Shown: piece by piece, positions 1 to 8,724 of the stretch | How the letters are laid out: each line of letters starts with the position of its first letter | Position numbering within the stretch: position 1 is the stretch's first letter | Assembly: GCF_018967865.2 (NCBI RefSeq) | Contig: NZ_JAHLZY020000001.1 | Coordinates: forward strand, 2,356,001 to 2,420,000 | Origin: Hymenobacter siberiensis | Lineage (GTDB): Bacteria > Bacteroidota > Bacteroidia > Cytophagales > Hymenobacteraceae | DNA: 64,000 nt | Direction: 5' to 3' | Notes under the pieces: model-generated | What the model saw: only the letters and a program-made list of their open reading frames with translations | What the model was told of the DNA's origin: nothing | Database searches by the model: none | Program-made: the position numbers and the translations under genes

Positions 1-1774
1 CAGCTTGGTGGGGGGCGCGGCCCACGCCGAAGCCCGCTCGGCGAATGGCCGCGTGAGCTACCTGGCCGGCGTGCGCTACAAGAACGCGCAGTACGTGTTG
101 AGCTCCCTGAAACAGGCGCAGGGCGGCTACAATCCCACTTTTTACGACGCGCAGGCGTTCGTGAACATCGGCCTGGGCAAGAAGGAGGACATGCAGCGCA
201 CCACGCTGGGCCTGCTGGGGGTGGTGGCGCACAACGACTACCGCTTCTCGCCCGAAACCGGCCAGGCCACGTTTTCGACCGGCACCAACCAGTTCACCCG
301 CGTGTTCATCGCCTACGATGGGCGCGAGCGGATGCAGTTCGACACCTACCAAACGGGCCTGAACCTGAAGCATGACTTCTCCTCGAAGCTGCAGATGGAG
401 CTGCTGGGCTCGGCCCTGATTTCGCGTGAGTTTGAGTACCGCGACGTGGAAGCGGCCTACACCTTCGCTGAAATCAACCGCGACCCGACCTCGCCCGATT
501 TCAACCAGACCGTGCGCCAGCGCAACATCGGCTCGCAGTTCAAGCACTCGCGCAATAACCTCACGGCGCAGATTTTCACGGCCGAAACCCGGGGCCGCTG
601 GGCTCCCGCCGCCAACCACACTGTGCGCTGGGGCGCTAAAATCGGCCGCGAAAAAATCACCGATAAGCTCGACGAGTACAGCTTTGCCGACTCGGCCGAT
701 TACGTGCCCGATGCCCGCCGTACCCGTCTGCTGTCGGACCTGAGCCTGCAAAGCACCCGCACCCAGGGTTTTGTGCAGGACACCTGGAACCTCGATTCGC
801 TAACCGCCCTCACCTACGGGGCCCGGGCCCACTACTGGACCACCAACGGCCAGCTGGTTATCAGCCCCCGGGTGCAGTTCTCGCAAATCAGCCGCTCGCA
901 CCCCAACCGCTCGTTTAAGGCGGCCGTGGGCGTGTACTACCAGCCGCCGTTCTACCGCGAGCTGCGCAATCAGGCCGGCGACCGTACCGACCCCAGCCAG
1001 CCTCTGATTCAAACCGCCAACCTAAACGTGGAGCTGCGCGCCCAGAAATCCTACCACTTTATCGTGGGCAAGGAAATCAACTTCCGGCAGTATGGCCGGC
1101 CTTTCAAGTTTTCGGCCGAAGCCTACTACAAGTATCTCACCGACGTGGTGCCTTACGACGTGGATAACGTGCGCCTGCGCTACTTCGCCAAGAACAATGC
1201 CCGTGCCTACGCCGCTGGCTTCGATACCCGCATCAGCGGCGAGTTTGTGAAGGGGGCCGAATCTTGGTTCAGCCTCGGTGTGCTCACCACCCGCGAAAAC
1301 GTGGATGGCGACTCGCTGAACGTGGTGGATGCCAGCGGCAAAGTGACTGGCCGCGAGCCCAAAGGCTATATTCGCCGCCCGCAGGACCAGCGTCTGAACG
1401 TGGGCATTTTCTTCCAGGACCACCTGCCGGATAACCCTTCGGTGCGTGGCTACGTCAACTTCGTGTTCGGCACGGGCCTGCCATTCAGCCCGCCCAACCT
1501 GCCCGACCTGCGCGGCACCGCTGACCTCACCCGCAGCTACAACCGTGTCGATTTGGGTTTTTCTAAAGTGGTGGGCCTGAAAAACAACAACGCCCCCAAA
1601 GACCATTTCTACAGCTTCGAGAGCCTCTGGTTGGGCCTGGAAATCCTCAACGTGTTTGCCGCCAATAACGTAGCCGGCTACAGCTATCTGCAGGATGTGA
1701 ACGGCGTGACGTATTCGGTGCCCAGCTACCTTTCGCAGCGCATCGTGAACCTGCGGCTGATTGCGCGGTTTTAG
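1..1774 (+). CDS. TonB-dependent receptor, C-terminal part (cut by window start)
   Basis: The frame is open from the window edge, so the N terminus (signal peptide, plug) lies outside. About 590 residues are visible. They show the alternating pattern and aromatic girdles of a large outer-membrane beta-barrel, a stretch rich in Arg/Asp/Tyr loops, and a final strand ending in LRLIARF with a terminal Phe, the usual BAM recognition end. The family imports siderophores, vitamins or glycans across the outer membrane with energy from TonB. The substrate cannot be told from this part. The convergent gene that follows ends only 12 bases away, with no clear terminator between them. Confidence 0.85.
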   Translation, partial: SLVGGAAHAEARSANGRVSYLAGVRYKNAQYVLSSLKQAQGGYNPTFYDAQAFVNIGLGKKEDMQRTTLGLLGVVAHNDYRFSPETGQATFSTGTNQFTRVFIAYDGRERMQFDTYQTGLNLKHDFSSKLQMELLGSALISREFEYRDVEAAYTFAEINRDPTSPDFNQTVRQRNIGSQFKHSRNNLTAQIFTAETRGRWAPAANHTVRWGAKIGREKITDKLDEYSFADSADYVPDARRTRLLSDLSLQSTRTQGFVQDTWNLDSLTALTYGARAHYWTTNGQLVISPRVQFSQISRSHPNRSFKAAVGVYYQPPFYRELRNQAGDRTDPSQPLIQTANLNVELRAQKSYHFIVGKEINFRQYGRPFKFSAEAYYKYLTDVVPYDVDNVRLRYFAKNNARAYAAGFDTRISGEFVKGAESWFSLGVLTTRENVDGDSLNVVDASGKVTGREPKGYIRRPQDQRLNVGIFFQDHLPDNPSVRGYVNFVFGTGLPFSPPNLPDLRGTADLTRSYNRVDLGFSKVVGLKNNNAPKDHFYSFESLWLGLEILNVFAANNVAGYSYLQDVNGVTYSVPSYLSQRIVNLRLIARF

Positions 1775-1786
1775 CGCATTATTCCC

Positions 1787-2536
1787 CTACTTATGCACGT
1801 CCTTAAAACGTAGCATATCAAGTAGACGCTCCTCCTTTGGTGGGTCGAAGCCGCAGGAAGTGGTGAACTTTTCGGGGTTATGGTAGGTGCCGAACAGCAT
1901 GTCCCACCATACGATGTCGCCGTAATTATTGGTGTGCTTTTCGTACTCGTGGTGAATGCGGTGCATCTCGGGCCGCTGAAAAATGTAGCCTATCCAGCGC
2001 GGCGTACGCACGTTGGTATGGTAGAAAAATTCGCCCAGCGCCGTACAAAGCGTATAAATCGCGCCTGCTTCGGCATTCAGCCCTAACAGGGTATAAATGA
2101 GCAACCCGCCGATGATGGAGTTGACCGTCATCTCCACTGGGTGCTTGTAGAAGGATGTGATAACTTCAATGCGCTGGGGGCTGTGGTGTATCTGGTGGAA
2201 GTGCAGCCATAGGAAGTCGACGGTGTGGCGCAAGCGGTGCCACCAGTAAAACACGAACGTAGCCACGAAGTAGGCCAGCAGTCCGCCCGCCCAGGACGGT
2301 ACGTGCCGCGACAGATGAAAGAGCGAATACGCCGAAAGCCATTTTTCCCAGCTCAGGCCCGCCAGAATAACCACGAGTAGTTGCACGAAATTGACGGCCA
2401 GCACCCGGATGGTCCAGGTGGGCACGGCAGGCAGCTTCCAACCCGGAATGAGGCGTTCGAGTAGAAAGCAGCCGGCGAACACGGCAAAAATGATGACGAG
2501 CATGACGAGGATTTTTGAGGTGAATGAATACCTCAA
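1787..2536 (-). CDS. sterol desaturase / fatty acid hydroxylase superfamily protein
   Basis: The 249-residue membrane protein has hydrophobic segments at about 8-28, 45-62, 83-98 and 141-165 and the eight-histidine di-iron signature of the family: HRLRH at 100-104, HQIHH at 114-118, an isolated His at 173 and HRIHH at 192-196. Members insert oxygen into or desaturate lipids (sterols, carotenoids, fatty acids) at the cytoplasmic membrane. All clusters are present, so it is probably active; the substrate is unknown. The Crp/Fnr-like gene lies upstream on the same strand, 60 bases away. Confidence 0.85.
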   Translation of the reverse strand: MRYSFTSKILVMLVIIFAVFAGCFLLERLIPGWKLPAVPTWTIRVLAVNFVQLLVVILAGLSWEKWLSAYSLFHLSRHVPSWAGGLLAYFVATFVFYWWHRLRHTVDFLWLHFHQIHHSPQRIEVITSFYKHPVEMTVNSIIGGLLIYTLLGLNAEAGAIYTLCTALGEFFYHTNVRTPRWIGYIFQRPEMHRIHHEYEKHTNNYGDIVWWDMLFGTYHNPEKFTTSCGFDPPKEERLLDMLRFKDVHK

Positions 2537-2596
2537 AAGTCCCGGCCAGGACCGGCTGCTTTCATGACAATTGTCATTTTCGCCCTGCGGTGCGCA

Positions 2597-3163
2597 TCAG
2601 GTGGCTTTGTTGCGCAGGCGGCTCAGTGTTTCCGGGGCCATGCCCAGGTGCGAGGCGATGTGCTGCAGTGCCACCCGTTGAAATACCGTGGGGAAGTCGC
2701 GCAGCAGTAGTTCGTAGCGTTCGGCCGCCGTGTGCGAGCGCAGGTTCTGGGCCCGTTGCTCGCTGAGCACGTAATACTTTTCCAGCAGCCGTCGTCCCAC
2801 GTAGTTAAACTCGGGGAAATCGTGGTACAGCTGCTGCAGCTCGTTGTAGCTAACGGAGTGCACCACGGCGGGCTCCAGCAGTTCAAGGTATTCGGCTGAA
2901 GGCTGCTGCGCGAAGAAGCTCAGGATTGAAATCACGAAGTCGCCGGCCTGCATAAACCACGACGAAACCTCTCGGCCGTGCAGCAGCGTGTAGCCCCGCA
3001 CCAGTCCGGTTTCTAAAAAGTACACGCGCCGGGCCACATCGCCGGGCCGCAGCAACAGGTGACGGGCCGGCAGTATTTCCCGCCTTACTACAGCCGTCAG
3101 GGCCTGCGCCAATGCAGGACTAACCGGCTGAATAGCATCAATAAAAGCAAGGAATGGGACCAT
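2597..3163 (-). CDS. Crp/Fnr family transcriptional regulator
   Basis: The start chosen gives 188 residues beginning MVPFLAFI, the normal start for this family; the open frame extends further upstream but without family features. Residues 25-110 form a cyclic-nucleotide-binding-like beta-roll (LLLRPGDVARRVYFLETGL). The C terminus (about 155-185) has a helix-turn-helix with LQHIASHLGMAPETLSRLR. The strict cAMP phosphate-cassette Arg is not obvious, as in most Bacteroidota homologues, so the effector is unknown. It is divergent from the his operon and in tandem with the hydroxylase gene, so it may control that gene (inference). Confidence 0.85.
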   Translation of the reverse strand: MVPFLAFIDAIQPVSPALAQALTAVVRREILPARHLLLRPGDVARRVYFLETGLVRGYTLLHGREVSSWFMQAGDFVISILSFFAQQPSAEYLELLEPAVVHSVSYNELQQLYHDFPEFNYVGRRLLEKYYVLSEQRAQNLRSHTAAERYELLLRDFPTVFQRVALQHIASHLGMAPETLSRLRNKAT

Positions 3164-3275
3164 TTGCTGCGGATTTTGCGGTAAGTGCGCTGGTAGGCTG
3201 AAAAATATCTTTTGACCCGTACCAAACCTTTCGCCTCGCTTCGGGGTAGTGGCAGCAGAAACAAAATAAGGCCGG

Positions 3276-3311
3276 TTTGTGCCAACCGATACTATTTCCG
3301 TTTTACCTTTG
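3276..3311 (+). promoter_or_regulatory. his operon promoter, Bacteroidota type
   Basis: TACCTTTG at 3304-3311 fits the Bacteroidota -7 consensus TAnnTTTG. A TTTG at 3276-3279 could be the -33 element, although the 24-base spacing is slightly long. Start of transcription would fall near 3316-3319, almost on the ATG of the leader peptide at 3318. Confidence 0.5.
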
Positions 3312-3317
3312 TGCCCG

Positions 3318-3440
3318 ATGACCATCTTCACCGCCCTTCTTTGCGCTGTTGCCGCTGCCCCGCTCACGGGCCGTCGGGCAGTTGCGGGCGTGCATCATCA
3401 TCACCATCTGTGGGAGGCCGGGCTGTGTGCCGGTTGCTAG
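3318..3440 (+). CDS. hisL: his operon leader peptide (40 aa, five consecutive His)
   Basis: An ATG at 3318 opens a 40-codon frame that contains five His codons in a row at 3393-3407 (CAT CAT CAT CAC CAT) and ends at TAG 3438-3440, 165 bases before hisG. A His run in a short ORF just before hisG is the hallmark of translation-coupled attenuation: ribosome stalling at His codons under His-tRNA shortage changes the downstream fold. A promoter motif ends six bases before the ATG, so the message may be leaderless. A shorter frame starting at the GTG just before the His run is possible. The peptide itself has no expected function. Confidence 0.7.
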   Translation: MTIFTALLCAVAAAPLTGRRAVAGVHHHHHLWEAGLCAGC

Positions 3441-3454
3441 CTTAGCACCGGTTG

Positions 3455-3511
3455 CCCGAGTCTCCACCGCCGCGTTCGGGGTGTGTACCCCGGGCTTCAC
3501 TGTTTCATTTT
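3455..3511 (+). promoter_or_regulatory. candidate his attenuator with competing hairpins
   Basis: Two mutually exclusive stems follow the leader stop codon: CCCGA (3455-3459) with TCGGG (3476-3480), and a perfect 6-bp stem CGGGGT/ACCCCG with a GTGT loop at 3477-3492. The latter is followed by a T-rich stretch at 3501-3511, eight bases later, which is looser than a classical terminator. The pairing scheme fits attenuation but was worked out by eye. Confidence 0.4.
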
Positions 3512-3605
3512 GCGGGAAGTTCAGCCTTGCGCCACCTTGGTTGCGTTGGGGCGATATCCAACGTCTGTGCCCTAGTTGGGCAGCGCCCGCCAGTTACCCC
3601 ATTTC

Positions 3606-4457
3606 ATGCTCCGTTTAGCTATTCAAAAGTCCGGCCGTCTGAGCGAGGACTCCCTTGCCCTCATCCGCGAGTGCGGCATCAATTTCCTGAGCACCTCCTA
3701 CAAGCTCAAGACCGAAGCCACCAATTTTCCGCTCGAAATCCTGTTTCTTCGCGATGATGACATTCCCGGCTACGTAAAAGATGGCGTGGCCGACCTCGGC
3801 ATCGTAGGCCAGAACGTGCTGGTGGAAGCCGGCTACCCCAATCTGGAAGTCGAAACCCTTGGTTTCAGCAAGTGCCGCCTGAGCTTGGCCGTGCCCCGCG
3901 CCGATGCTTACCCGTCCATTGAGGTGCTGCAGGGCAAGAACATCGCCACCTCATACCCCAATATCCTTGGCCGCTACCTGGCCGAGCATGGCGTGCAGGC
4001 CAACCTGCACACCATCAGCGGCTCGGTCGAAATTGCGCCCAGTATCGGGCTGGCCGAGGCTATTTGTGATATCGTGAGCAGCGGCTCAACCTTGCTCGGC
4101 AACGGTCTGCGCGAAGTCGAAACCGTTTTCCGCTCTGAGGCCGTGCTCATCGCCCAGCCCAATCTCACGGCCGAGCAGCAGGACCTGCTGGAGCAGCTCC
4201 TGTTCCGGATGCAGGCCGTGCGCCGCGCCAAGCGCAGCAAATACATTGTGCTGAACGCCCCCGTGTCGGCCCTGGAGGAAGTGCGCCGGTTGCTGCCGGG
4301 CATCAAGTCGCCCACCATCACGCCGCTGGCCGAGGCCGGCTGGGTGTCGGTGCAGTCGGTGGTGCAGGAGGATGAGTTCTGGCACATCACCAGCCAACTC
4401 AAAGCCGTGGGTGCCGAGGGCATCCTCGTGTTACCCATTGAGAAGATGATTGCCTAA
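3606..4457 (+). CDS. hisG: ATP phosphoribosyltransferase, long form
   Basis: First enzyme of histidine synthesis: joins ATP and PRPP. The 283-residue protein starts MLRLAIQKSGRLSEDS, the typical HisG N terminus, and has the catalytic region with DLGIVGQNVL (about 71-80) and the PRPP loop around SGSTLLGNGLREVE (about 165-178). Its length and the C-terminal part ending in GAEGILVLPIEKM mark the long, HisZ-independent form with an ACT-like histidine-binding regulatory domain, so feedback inhibition by histidine is expected. It is the first structural gene of the operon; hisD-hisC follows after 11 bases. An in-frame extension upstream of 3606 lacks family similarity. Confidence 0.95.
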   Translation: MLRLAIQKSGRLSEDSLALIRECGINFLSTSYKLKTEATNFPLEILFLRDDDIPGYVKDGVADLGIVGQNVLVEAGYPNLEVETLGFSKCRLSLAVPRADAYPSIEVLQGKNIATSYPNILGRYLAEHGVQANLHTISGSVEIAPSIGLAEAICDIVSSGSTLLGNGLREVETVFRSEAVLIAQPNLTAEQQDLLEQLLFRMQAVRRAKRSKYIVLNAPVSALEEVRRLLPGIKSPTITPLAEAGWVSVQSVVQEDEFWHITSQLKAVGAEGILVLPIEKMIA

Positions 4458-4468
4458 CCCGGTTCGCC

Positions 4469-6868
4469 ATGCAGCTATATTCCTATCCCGACCCCAGCCT
4501 GTGGGCCACGCTCCAGCAGCGCCCCGCCGCCGCCGAAGCCCCCCAGGTTGCCGCCCGCGTCCGGGCCATTTTTGAGCAGGTACGCGCTGGCGGCGATGCC
4601 GCGCTGCTGACCTTAGCCGCTGAGCTCGACAAAGCCACGCTGACCAGCCTGCTGGTTTCCGAAGCTGAATTCGCTGCCGCCGCCGCGCAGGTTCCGGCCG
4701 AATTACAAGCCGCCATCCGCCAGGCCAAAACCAATATTGAAGCATTCCACACGGCCCAGCGCGAACCCGAATTGCGGGTTGAAACCATGCCGGGCGTGAT
4801 GTGCTCGCGCCGGGCCGTGCCGGTGCAGCGCGTGGGTCTGTACGTTCCCGGCGGTTCGGCTCCGCTCTTCAGTACGCTGCTGATGCTGGGCGTGCCGGCC
4901 CGCCTGGTTGGTTGCCCCGAGGTAGTGGTGTGCACTCCGCCGCAGGCCGATGGCTCGGTGAGCCCGGTTATTCTATTCGTGGCGCAGCTGCTGGGCATCG
5001 ATAAAGTGGTGAAAGCCGGTGGGGCGCAAGCCGTAGCGGCTCTGGCGCTGGGTACGGCCAGCGTGCCGGCTGTCGATAAGATTTTTGGTCCCGGCAACCG
5101 CTACGTGACCGCCGCCAAGCAGCTGGCCGCTGCCGAGTTCGGCGTAGCCATCGACATGCCCGCCGGCCCCTCGGAGGTGTTGGTTATCGCTGATGCCAGC
5201 GCTAACCCAGCCTTCGTGGCCGCCGACTTGCTGTCGCAGGCCGAGCACGGTCCCGATTCGCAGGTGGTGGTGCTGAGTGATTCCAGCGCGGTATTGGAGC
5301 AGGTGCAGGCCGAAGTGGCCCGCCAGCTGGTCCTGCTGCCCCGGCGCGACGTAGCCGCCCAGGCTTTGGAAAGTAGCCGTGCCATTTTGCTGGCCGATGC
5401 CAACCGCATGCTGGAGTTTTCCAACCAGTACGCCCCCGAGCACCTTATTCTGGCCACCGACAACGCCGACGCGCTGGCCGCCCAGGTCACCAACGCGGGC
5501 TCCGTTTTCCTGGGGCACCTTACGCCCGAAGCCGTGGGCGACTACGCCTCCGGCACCAATCACACGCTGCCCACCAGCGGCTACGCCCGCCAGTACAGCG
5601 GCGTGTCGCTCGATTCATTCGTAAAGAAAATTACCTTCCAGCGCCTCTCCGCCGAAGGCCTGCAAGCCATCGGCCCGGTAGTGGAGACCATGGCCGAAGC
5701 CGAAGGCTTGGCCGCGCACGCCCGCGCCGTAACCCTGCGACTGGCATCGCTGGATGCCAACAATCCAACCACTGCTCCCGCCAATCCCTACGCCGGCCTC
5801 ATTCGCCCCAGCGTAGTGCGGATGCAGCCGTATTCCTCGGCCCGCGATGAGTTTGAGGGCATGGCCCCGGTCATGCTCGATGCTAATGAGAACAGCCTGG
5901 GCTCCGTGGGTCCCGACGATTTCAGCCGCTACCCCGACCCGCACCAGCGCGCCATCAAGGCCGATTTGGCTCGGCTGAAAGGGGTGATGCCGAACCAGAT
6001 TTTCCTCGGCAACGGCTCCGACGAAGCCATCGACCTGCTCGTGCGCCTCACCTGTATGCCGGGCCAGGATGCCATCGTCATCTGCCCGCCCACCTACGGC
6101 ATGTACGAGGTGGCTGCCAACCTCAACGACGTGCGCGTGGAGCGCCTGCCGCTGACCGTCGATTTTCAGCTGCCCGCCGATGCCGCCGAAAAACTCGCGG
6201 CTTCCAATGCCAAGCTGGTTTTCCTGTGCTCGCCGAATAACCCCACCGGCAATTTGCTCGCGCAGGAAGCCGTTGAAACCATTCTGCGCAGCTTCCGGGG
6301 TCTGGTGATTGTTGATGAAGCCTACGCCGACTTTGCCGATGCGCCCAGCTGGATTACCCGCCTGGCCGAGTTTCCGCGCCTGGTCGTGATGCAGACCTTC
6401 TCCAAAGCCTGGGGCCTGGCCGGTTTGCGGCTGGGTGTGGCGTACGCCTCGGCCGAGCTCATTGCCTATCTTGATAAAATCAAGCCGCCCTATAACATCT
6501 CGGCCGCTACCCAGCAGCACGCGCTGGCGGCCCTGGCCGCCGCGCCGCGCCTGCCCGAAATGCGGACGGAGCTACTGGAAGGCCGGCGCTGGCTGTTTGC
6601 GCAGTTGGCCGAAGTAGCCATCGTGGAGCATATTTTTTCTTCCGATGCCAACTTCCTGCTGGTGCGCTTCACGGTCGATGCCACTGCCGTGTACGACCAG
6701 CTCCGCAGCCGCGGCATCGTGGTGCGCAACCGTACCACGCAGCCCGGCTGTGCCGGCTGCCTCCGCCTCACGGTGGGCACCACGGCCGAAAATAGCCAGC
6801 TCGTACAGGCGCTCGCAGAAATCGGGGCCGAAACCCAGGTTTCGATTGCCGCGTCCAATATCCAATAA
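4469..6868 (+). CDS. hisD-hisC: fused histidinol dehydrogenase - histidinol-phosphate aminotransferase
   Basis: A single 799-codon frame encodes two enzymes. Residues 1-428 are HisD, with the zinc ligands Gln257, His260, Asp358 and His417, the conserved Glu324-His325 pair and FGPGNRYVTAAK (206-217). Residues about 445-799 are HisC, a fold-type I PLP enzyme: NPTG (591-594), Asp616 and Tyr619 in VDEAYADF, Schiff-base Lys646 in TFSKAWGL and Arg654. A short linker rich in Asn, Thr, Ala and Pro (429-441) joins them. HisC acts at step seven and HisD at the last two steps. They are normally neighbours but separate, so the fusion is notable. No stop or internal start signal is needed to explain the frame. 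Confidence 0.93.
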   Translation: MQLYSYPDPSLWATLQQRPAAAEAPQVAARVRAIFEQVRAGGDAALLTLAAELDKATLTSLLVSEAEFAAAAAQVPAELQAAIRQAKTNIEAFHTAQREPELRVETMPGVMCSRRAVPVQRVGLYVPGGSAPLFSTLLMLGVPARLVGCPEVVVCTPPQADGSVSPVILFVAQLLGIDKVVKAGGAQAVAALALGTASVPAVDKIFGPGNRYVTAAKQLAAAEFGVAIDMPAGPSEVLVIADASANPAFVAADLLSQAEHGPDSQVVVLSDSSAVLEQVQAEVARQLVLLPRRDVAAQALESSRAILLADANRMLEFSNQYAPEHLILATDNADALAAQVTNAGSVFLGHLTPEAVGDYASGTNHTLPTSGYARQYSGVSLDSFVKKITFQRLSAEGLQAIGPVVETMAEAEGLAAHARAVTLRLASLDANNPTTAPANPYAGLIRPSVVRMQPYSSARDEFEGMAPVMLDANENSLGSVGPDDFSRYPDPHQRAIKADLARLKGVMPNQIFLGNGSDEAIDLLVRLTCMPGQDAIVICPPTYGMYEVAANLNDVRVERLPLTVDFQLPADAAEKLAASNAKLVFLCSPNNPTGNLLAQEAVETILRSFRGLVIVDEAYADFADAPSWITRLAEFPRLVVMQTFSKAWGLAGLRLGVAYASAELIAYLDKIKPPYNISAATQQHALAALAAAPRLPEMRTELLEGRRWLFAQLAEVAIVEHIFSSDANFLLVRFTVDATAVYDQLRSRGIVVRNRTTQPGCAGCLRLTVGTTAENSQLVQALAEIGAETQVSIAASNIQ

Positions 6869-6916
6869 GTACCGGGCTGACCCCCGTTTTTCTTGTACCT
6901 CGTTAATCCCATTGAG

Positions 6917-8023
6917 TTGAAAAAGGCGCTTTTTATCGACCGCGACGGCACTATCCTCGTCGAGCCCCAGCCCAGTCAGCAAATCGACGGCCTCACGCCC
7001 GATAAGTTTCAGTTCCTGCCCGGGGCTATCAGTGCGCTGGCGCGCATTGCCCGCGATTTACCCGAGTACGAGTTGGTGCTGGTAACCAACCAGGATGGGC
7101 TGGGCACCGCCAGCTTCCCGGAAGACACCTTCTGGCCGGCCCATCAGCTCATGCGCGATATTCTGGCCACCGAAGGCGTTCATTTCGCCGCCGAGCACGT
7201 CGACCGCAGCTTTCCGCACGAAGGCCTGCCCACCCGCAAGCCCGGCACGGGCCTGCTCGGTGAGTACCTCGACCCCGCCAACGGCTACGACCTGCCCAAT
7301 TCCTATGTTATCGGCGACCGGCTGACCGATGTCCAGCTTGCCGAGAACCTCGGCAGCCAGGCCATTCTGATAGGAGAGGAGCCCGACCCCCGCGCCGCCC
7401 TCACCACCACCAGCTGGGATGCCATTTACCATTTCCTGCGCTACCCGGCCCGCATCGCCGTTATCGAGCGCAACACCAACGAAACCCAGATTGCCATCCG
7501 CCTAAACCTGGACGGTACCGGCCAGACGGATATCCACACCGGCCTCGGTTTCTTCGACCACATGCTGGAGCAGCTAGGCCGGCACAGCGGAGTCGACTTA
7601 CACATAAGTGTAAAAGGCGATTTACACATTGATGAACATCACACCGTTGAGGATACGGCTCTGGCTCTTGGCACCGCCTTCTCTCAGGCCCTGGGCGACA
7701 AGCGCGGTCTGGCCCGCTATGGTTTCCTGCTGCCCATGGACGAAGCCCTGGCCCAGGCGGCCATCGACTTTGCCGGACGGCCCTGGCTGGTGTGGGACGC
7801 TGAATTTAAGCGCGAGCGGGTAGGGGACTTGCCTACCGAGCTGTTCTTCCACTTTTTCAAGTCCTTTACCGACAACTCCCGGGCTACACTCAACATTTCC
7901 TGCCAGGGCGATAATGAGCATCATAAGATTGAAGCTATTTTCAAAGCTGTAGCCAAGGCCATTAAAATGGCGTTGGTGCGTGATGCCTCTACGGCTATTC
8001 CCAGCACTAAGGGAATATTGTAG
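6917..8023 (+). CDS. hisB: bifunctional histidinol-phosphatase / imidazoleglycerol-phosphate dehydratase
   Basis: The TTG at 6917 was chosen because it gives MKKALFIDRDGT, the usual start; another TTG at 6893 would add eight residues. Residues 1-160 form the HAD phosphatase: nucleophile Asp8 and Asp10 in DRDGT, VTNQDG (about 57-62) and GDRLTDVQLA (133-142). The dehydratase follows from about 180: FDHMLEQL (213-220), metal-binding HHTVEDTALALG (241-252) and a second metal half-site with NEHHKIEAIFKA near the C terminus. All key residues are present. It carries out steps six and eight of the pathway. No ATG or strong ribosome binding site precedes it, 48 bases after the hisD-hisC stop. Confidence 0.93.
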   Translation: MKKALFIDRDGTILVEPQPSQQIDGLTPDKFQFLPGAISALARIARDLPEYELVLVTNQDGLGTASFPEDTFWPAHQLMRDILATEGVHFAAEHVDRSFPHEGLPTRKPGTGLLGEYLDPANGYDLPNSYVIGDRLTDVQLAENLGSQAILIGEEPDPRAALTTTSWDAIYHFLRYPARIAVIERNTNETQIAIRLNLDGTGQTDIHTGLGFFDHMLEQLGRHSGVDLHISVKGDLHIDEHHTVEDTALALGTAFSQALGDKRGLARYGFLLPMDEALAQAAIDFAGRPWLVWDAEFKRERVGDLPTELFFHFFKSFTDNSRATLNISCQGDNEHHKIEAIFKAVAKAIKMALVRDASTAIPSTKGIL

Positions 8024-8053
8024 CAGCGCATAGCTAGGCAATTTATTGTATAT

Positions 8054-8086
8054 CCAAATGAGTAAAAAAAATTATTATTCATTTGG
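8054..8086 (+). promoter_or_regulatory. AT-rich hairpin between hisB and hisH
   Basis: CCAAATGA (8054-8061) pairs perfectly with TCATTTGG (8079-8086) around an A/T loop of 17 bases. It is AT-rich in a GC-rich operon and ends 19 bases before hisH. It lacks a T-run, so is more likely an mRNA processing, stability or translation element than a terminator (inference). Confidence 0.35.
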
Positions 8087-8104
8087 GTTAATCAGGAATC
8101 GATT

Positions 8105-8692
8105 ATGGAAATCGCAGTAGTAGATTACAAAGGGGGCAACGTGCAATCAGTACTCTTTGCTTTGGAGCGGTTGGGTGCGCAATCTATTCTTACCGCCGAC
8201 CCCGAAGTATTGCGGCGCGCCGATAAGGTGCTTTTTCCGGGCGAAGGGGAAGCCTCATCGGCTATGCAGGCCTTGCAGGAGTCGGGCCTCGACTTGGTGC
8301 TGCCCACCCTCACCCAGCCGTTCCTGGGCATCTGTCTGGGTATGCAGCTGCTGGGCACGCACAGCGATGAGAACGATACGCCCATGCTCGGGCTGCTGCC
8401 TTTTCAGGTGCAGCGGTTCGTCGCCGACGCGGACCACAAAGTCCCCCATATGGGTTGGAACAACCTGCAGGATTTACGCGGGCCATTGCTGGCTGGGCTT
8501 ACCGAGGCCGACCACGTGTACTTTGTGCACAGCTATTATGCCCCCGTGGGGCCATATACCATTGCGCAGGCCGAGCATCCCGCCCCATTTAGCGCGGCGG
8601 TACAACACCGCAACTTCTACGGCGTGCAGTTTCACACCGAGAAAAGCGGGGGCGTGGGCACGCGCATTCTGGCCAATTTTCTGGCGCTGTAG
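8105..8692 (+). CDS. hisH: imidazole glycerol phosphate synthase, glutaminase subunit
   Basis: A 195-residue class I glutamine amidotransferase. The triad is visible: Cys77 in GICLGMQLLG, and His177 and Glu179 in VQFHTEKSG. It hydrolyses glutamine and passes ammonia to HisF, the partner encoded two genes downstream. The N terminus MEIAVVDYKGGNVQSV is typical. Translation starts at an ATG 81 bases after hisB. Confidence 0.95.
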   Translation: MEIAVVDYKGGNVQSVLFALERLGAQSILTADPEVLRRADKVLFPGEGEASSAMQALQESGLDLVLPTLTQPFLGICLGMQLLGTHSDENDTPMLGLLPFQVQRFVADADHKVPHMGWNNLQDLRGPLLAGLTEADHVYFVHSYYAPVGPYTIAQAEHPAPFSAAVQHRNFYGVQFHTEKSGGVGTRILANFLAL

Positions 8693-8724
8693 CATTCGTT
8701 CATCCTCAAACAAGAACCTACCCA

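Noticed and set aside
3164..3367. Longer N terminus for the Crp/Fnr regulator
   Set aside because: The extra 68 residues are not typical for the family and cover the divergent promoter region of the his operon.
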